Source of the DNA: Candidatus Dojkabacteria bacterium
Lineage (GTDB): Bacteria > Patescibacteriota > Dojkabacteria > B142 > WJKM01
Assembly: GCA_020429465.1 (NCBI GenBank)
Contig: JAGQLH010000066.1
Location: 1 to 7,493 of the forward strand
Length of the DNA stretch: 7,493 nucleotides
Direction of reading: 5' to 3'
Shown: positions 6,501 to 7,493 of the stretch, piece by piece
How positions within the stretch are numbered: position 1 is the first letter of the stretch
Layout: each line of letters starts with the position of its first letter
The notes under the pieces: model-generated
Database searches by the model: none
What the model saw: the letters and a program-made list of their open reading frames with translations, nothing else
Told to the model about the DNA's origin: nothing
Translations under genes and position numbers: made by a program

Positions 6501-7493
6501 TTTAAGATCTGTGTATCCAGTCTCTTCAGTAATTTCTCTGAGAACTGTTTCTTCTAGCGTTTCACCATCTTCTTGCTTTCCTTGAACAAGTGCATGTATT
6601 CCTAATACTTCATCTTGTGGCCACGAAAGCGCTAGGAATTGTTTTTTCTTTGGATTATAAATAATTGCTGTTGCACCCGTTTTTTCTTTAATTTCAACAG
6701 TACGTTGGACTTTGAGGTAATCCCCATTCGCATCTACAACGAGCGCTCTATTTGACGGTAGTGTCCATGGAGTTGTTGTCCATGCGAGCATGTACGTCGG
6801 AGGTTGCAATGAATAGGAATCTAGCTCTAGCGTATCTATAAGAGAGTCAGGAGACATATCTGCATCCTTCTCAAAATAATGACCTTTGTTCTCTTCGACT
6901 ATTCGTTTAGCACCAAGTTTAGATTCGAGAAGTTCGAAGTATTTCGTTTCAATGATAGGATCGTCAGAGTGGATGATGGTGACATCACTAACCAATGGTT
7001 TGATTTTTTCAAAGTCGAGTTTTTCGTCGTAATGATTGTATCCTGAGTCTTTTAACCAATCTGGGTTTGTACTTGGGAGTTCGCCTGCCGGTGGCGCAAT
7101 CATGATAAGTTTATCAAGGGTAATCTCTTCTTGATTGAGCAGCATAAGTATACTCGCTCCACCGAGTGAGTGGGTAATTACTATCGAGTCGTTAAATTCA
7201 AACTGAGAAAAGAATGCTATCGATTCCTCTGCTGTAGGGGCAGAAGGATTTGGGTGATCTAGTATAGTTACCTCAAAACCTTGTATCGTTAATTGAGTCT
7301 TTAACTCTTTGAAGTATCTTCTACTAGCATACGCATGCTTCCCAGAAAGCAAGAATACTTTTTTAGCGTTTGAGTCATTAATTCTAAACTTTGCAGTAAC
7401 AGCTGGATCATCCATATTTGTGTATGAATTATCCATTGCAATTTCAAAATTTGAAACAGGAGTACCACATCGAGTGCAGAAAAGTGATGTTCG
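3516..7493 (-). CDS. ileS: Isoleucyl-tRNA synthetase with three inserted enzyme domains, 5' end outside the window
   Basis: This enzyme charges tRNA-Ile with isoleucine and edits mischarged valine. The frame runs from stop TAA 3516-3518 past the right edge, giving 1325 visible residues (residue 1 = codon 7491-7493). The nucleotide-binding HIGH motif lies upstream, outside the window. Visible IleRS landmarks in order: FCTRCGTPVSNFE (5-17), editing-domain entry, WTTTPWTLPSN (238-248), HSAPGFGEID (498-507, with the editing-type Asp), FCYRC (569-573), WGISRSRYWGTP (625-636), DLHRP (843-847), DVWMESASMP (870-879), KMSKS (945-949), anticodon-binding helices from about 1034, and a C-terminal IleRS tail. 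Three foreign folds interrupt it: a hydrolase (about 43-225), NUDIX (266-409) and a histidine phosphatase (667-842). HYPFEN and the ESxSMP-type signature place it in the eukaryotic-like IleRS2 group, whose members are often mupirocin-insensitive (family knowledge, untested here). The ATG at 7434-7436 is internal, not the start. Confidence 0.95.
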   Translation of the reverse strand, partial: RTSLFCTRCGTPVSNFEIAMDNSYTNMDDPAVTAKFRINDSNAKKVFLLSGKHAYASRRYFKELKTQLTIQGFEVTILDHPNPSAPTAEESIAFFSQFEFNDSIVITHSLGGASILMLLNQEEITLDKLIMIAPPAGELPSTNPDWLKDSGYNHYDEKLDFEKIKPLVSDVTIIHSDDPIIETKYFELLESKLGAKRIVEENKGHYFEKDADMSPDSLIDTLELDSYSLQPPTYMLAWTTTPWTLPSNRALVVDANGDYLKVQRTVEIKEKTGATAIIYNPKKKQFLALSWPQDEVLGIHALVQGKQEDGETLEETVLREITEETGYTDLKLVKKLGTNNYQWPSKSGNINDRAYDVFLVELENEKQQKRQLEEGEDFDVVWIDEDKFLNSMTYRPHRAYAQKVLDYYNNNDSDELVNSFEPVISSKTYHEYLILGKERAEEVLENFSYEIVEEFKGEKLLGLTYQPLFNFIPGNENDFKVYEYEGMVTADEGVGIVHSAPGFGEIDSEMGKANNLTMMLTVDDEGKFRSSIRDYAGIYYKDANKHIVIDLVQQNQLLKIEKITHRYPFCYRCETPLIQKAQPSWFIDVQKIKKNLIANNEEINWVPDHIKEGRFKKGLETAPDWGISRSRYWGTPMPVWHAKNDEGEVIEEIVIGSRDELMARNDAITKIIFVRHGDIGSGKDADVSLTERGKNQAQNIIKLLNDLKPDAILSSSMQRCIETITPYAQSVGVEITPDDRFGSSQRKEDLYARKDEFGVKSLKHEPEDVVQKIIEPFVNQDRQTIQDLYNSYKGKTLVICTHAEVLASLRHILEGDKYTTYLKGSIEWGEVFPLYLYEGKLLDLHRPVIDNIVLKGDSVPELHRVSETLDVWMESASMPYAQKHYPFENKADFEANFPADYITEYIAQTRAWFYVMHVISTAMLDKPSFKNVVVSGVIMGNDGRKMSKSYGNYPDPKGVIQQYGGDALRMYMLSTPLLKGENVDIDENAIKGQLREFILPLWNSYSFFLTYVDIHNWTPPEDIRTIPENTDNTLDIWIISKLHALTAEITDKLDRYDIPGATNALPTFLIELSKWYIRRSRDRFRDGDTNALATLYFVLIEYIKLISPFAPFVADGIYQNLVDTSKNPISIHLCDYPEVDEELLEKHAELLTQMDAVRTISSLGQSLRVENGLKVRQPLATAEVYFGDGVKATPWMNEIIQEELNVKNVITKDEQTSADGFVSTQDHSSHAKITLDSNISPELAREGLLRETIRNIQAFRKRSGFAFGDEISLTVQIHDDSLRELFTNNEEELKLGVNAKSITIVDSLEGKELKINGMKLTIDAE
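4968..5495 (-). other. Histidine phosphatase (phosphoglycerate mutase-like) domain inserted in IleRS
   Basis: About 176 residues (667-842) lie between IGSRDELMA and DLHRPVIDNIV, which are separated by only a short linker in ordinary IleRS. The branch-1 histidine phosphatase signature is complete: IIFVRHGD with the phospho-accepting H676, SLTERGKNQA, ILSSSMQRCIET with the second arginine R719, and VICTHAEVL with the second histidine H802. The region carrying the catalytic acid (after DDRFGSSQRKEDLYARKDE) is less typical and cannot be pinned to one residue. Activity as a phosphomonoesterase is plausible; a mutase function is less likely for an embedded domain. Confidence 0.9.
6267..6698 (-). 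other. NUDIX hydrolase domain inserted in IleRS editing region
   Basis: About 144 residues (266-409) follow the CP1 strand NGDYLKV and precede the IleRS segment YEIVEEFKGEKLLGL. The NUDIX box at 305-327 matches G-x5-E-x7-R-E-U-x-E-E-x-G-U at every position (core REITEETGY), so the Mg-binding glutamates are present. The flanking strands (TGATAIIYN, AYDVFLVEL, FDVVWIDED) and the C-terminal helix match a normal single-domain NUDIX fold. Family members hydrolyse nucleoside diphosphates linked to another group, including Ap4A, NDP-sugars and 5' RNA ends. The sequence does not decide which of these applies. Confidence 0.92.
6819..7367 (-). other. RBBP9/YdeN-like alpha/beta hydrolase domain inserted in IleRS
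   Basis: About 183 residues (43-225 of the visible protein) sit between the editing-domain strand VTAKFRI and the strand TYMLAWTTTPW, which are nearly adjacent in ordinary IleRS. The insert has the strand-turn KKVFLLSG, the FEVTILDHPNPSAPTAEES segment typical of the RBBP9 group, and the nucleophile elbow THSLGG (S109). Late acidic and histidine residues occur in HSDDP (D178 or its neighbour) and KGHYF (H205). The Ser-Asp-His triad therefore looks complete. The usual HG dipeptide after the first strand is replaced by SGKHAYASRR, so oxyanion-hole geometry may differ. Substrate is unknown; the family includes serine hydrolases of small esters and peptides. Confidence 0.85.

Noticed and set aside
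7434..7436. ATG as start of a 1306-residue IleRS
   Set aside because: The frame is open upstream to the window edge and encodes conserved IleRS residues (FCTRCGTPVSNFE); the Met is internal.
1..7493. UGA-as-glycine or other recoding, as in Gracilibacteria and Absconditabacteria
   Set aside because: All supported genes end at TAA, contain no in-frame UGA, and use GGN for conserved glycines. The standard code explains everything, although UGA reassignment cannot be excluded from so few genes.
1..7493. CRISPR array, tRNA or rRNA genes, insertion sequences, rho-independent terminators
   Set aside because: The window is almost entirely coding, the gaps are 63 nt or less, and no repeat array, cloverleaf, transposase or hairpin with T-run was seen by eye.

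Overview
The window is AT-rich, gene-dense bacterial DNA in which every supported gene lies on the minus strand. In transcription order (right to left) these are: isoleucyl-tRNA synthetase (ileS, 5' end outside the window), two tandem signal peptidase I genes (lepB), a ParA/Soj-type ATPase, a class I SAM-dependent methyltransferase, and a type I mannose-6-phosphate isomerase (manA-like, 3' end outside the window). The gaps are 48, 18, 11, 6 and 63 nt, so the first five genes look like one transcription unit. manA is either read through or has its own weak promoter. There is no gene-free stretch longer than 63 nt.

The most striking object is the synthetase. The open frame covers 3516-7493 (1325 visible codons) and continues past the right edge. 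The ATG at 7434-7436 is internal, because the codons before it encode the conserved Cys-pair segment that precedes the editing domain. The eukaryotic-type IleRS scaffold is interrupted in frame by three separate enzyme folds: an RBBP9/YdeN-like alpha/beta hydrolase and a NUDIX hydrolase, both in the CP1 editing region, and a histidine phosphatase between the post-editing core and the KMSKS half. The main catalytic residues of all three inserts appear intact, as do the synthetase KMSKS loop and the editing motifs. The visible part alone exceeds a normal full-length IleRS (about 1000-1100 aa) by several hundred residues.

The organism is probably a Candidate Phyla Radiation (Patescibacteria)-type bacterium. 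This is an inference from the AT-rich compact genome, the IleRS lineage with domain insertions, the unusual gene order and the lack of Shine-Dalgarno motifs before all five visible starts. All stop codons seen are TAA, and no UGA recoding is needed. The lineage within that group cannot be decided from this window.

Functionally the cluster mixes translation (ileS), protein export (two lepB), chromosome or cargo partitioning (parA), an unassigned methyltransferase and sugar-phosphate interconversion (manA). Apart from likely co-transcription, the sequence does not show a single shared pathway.
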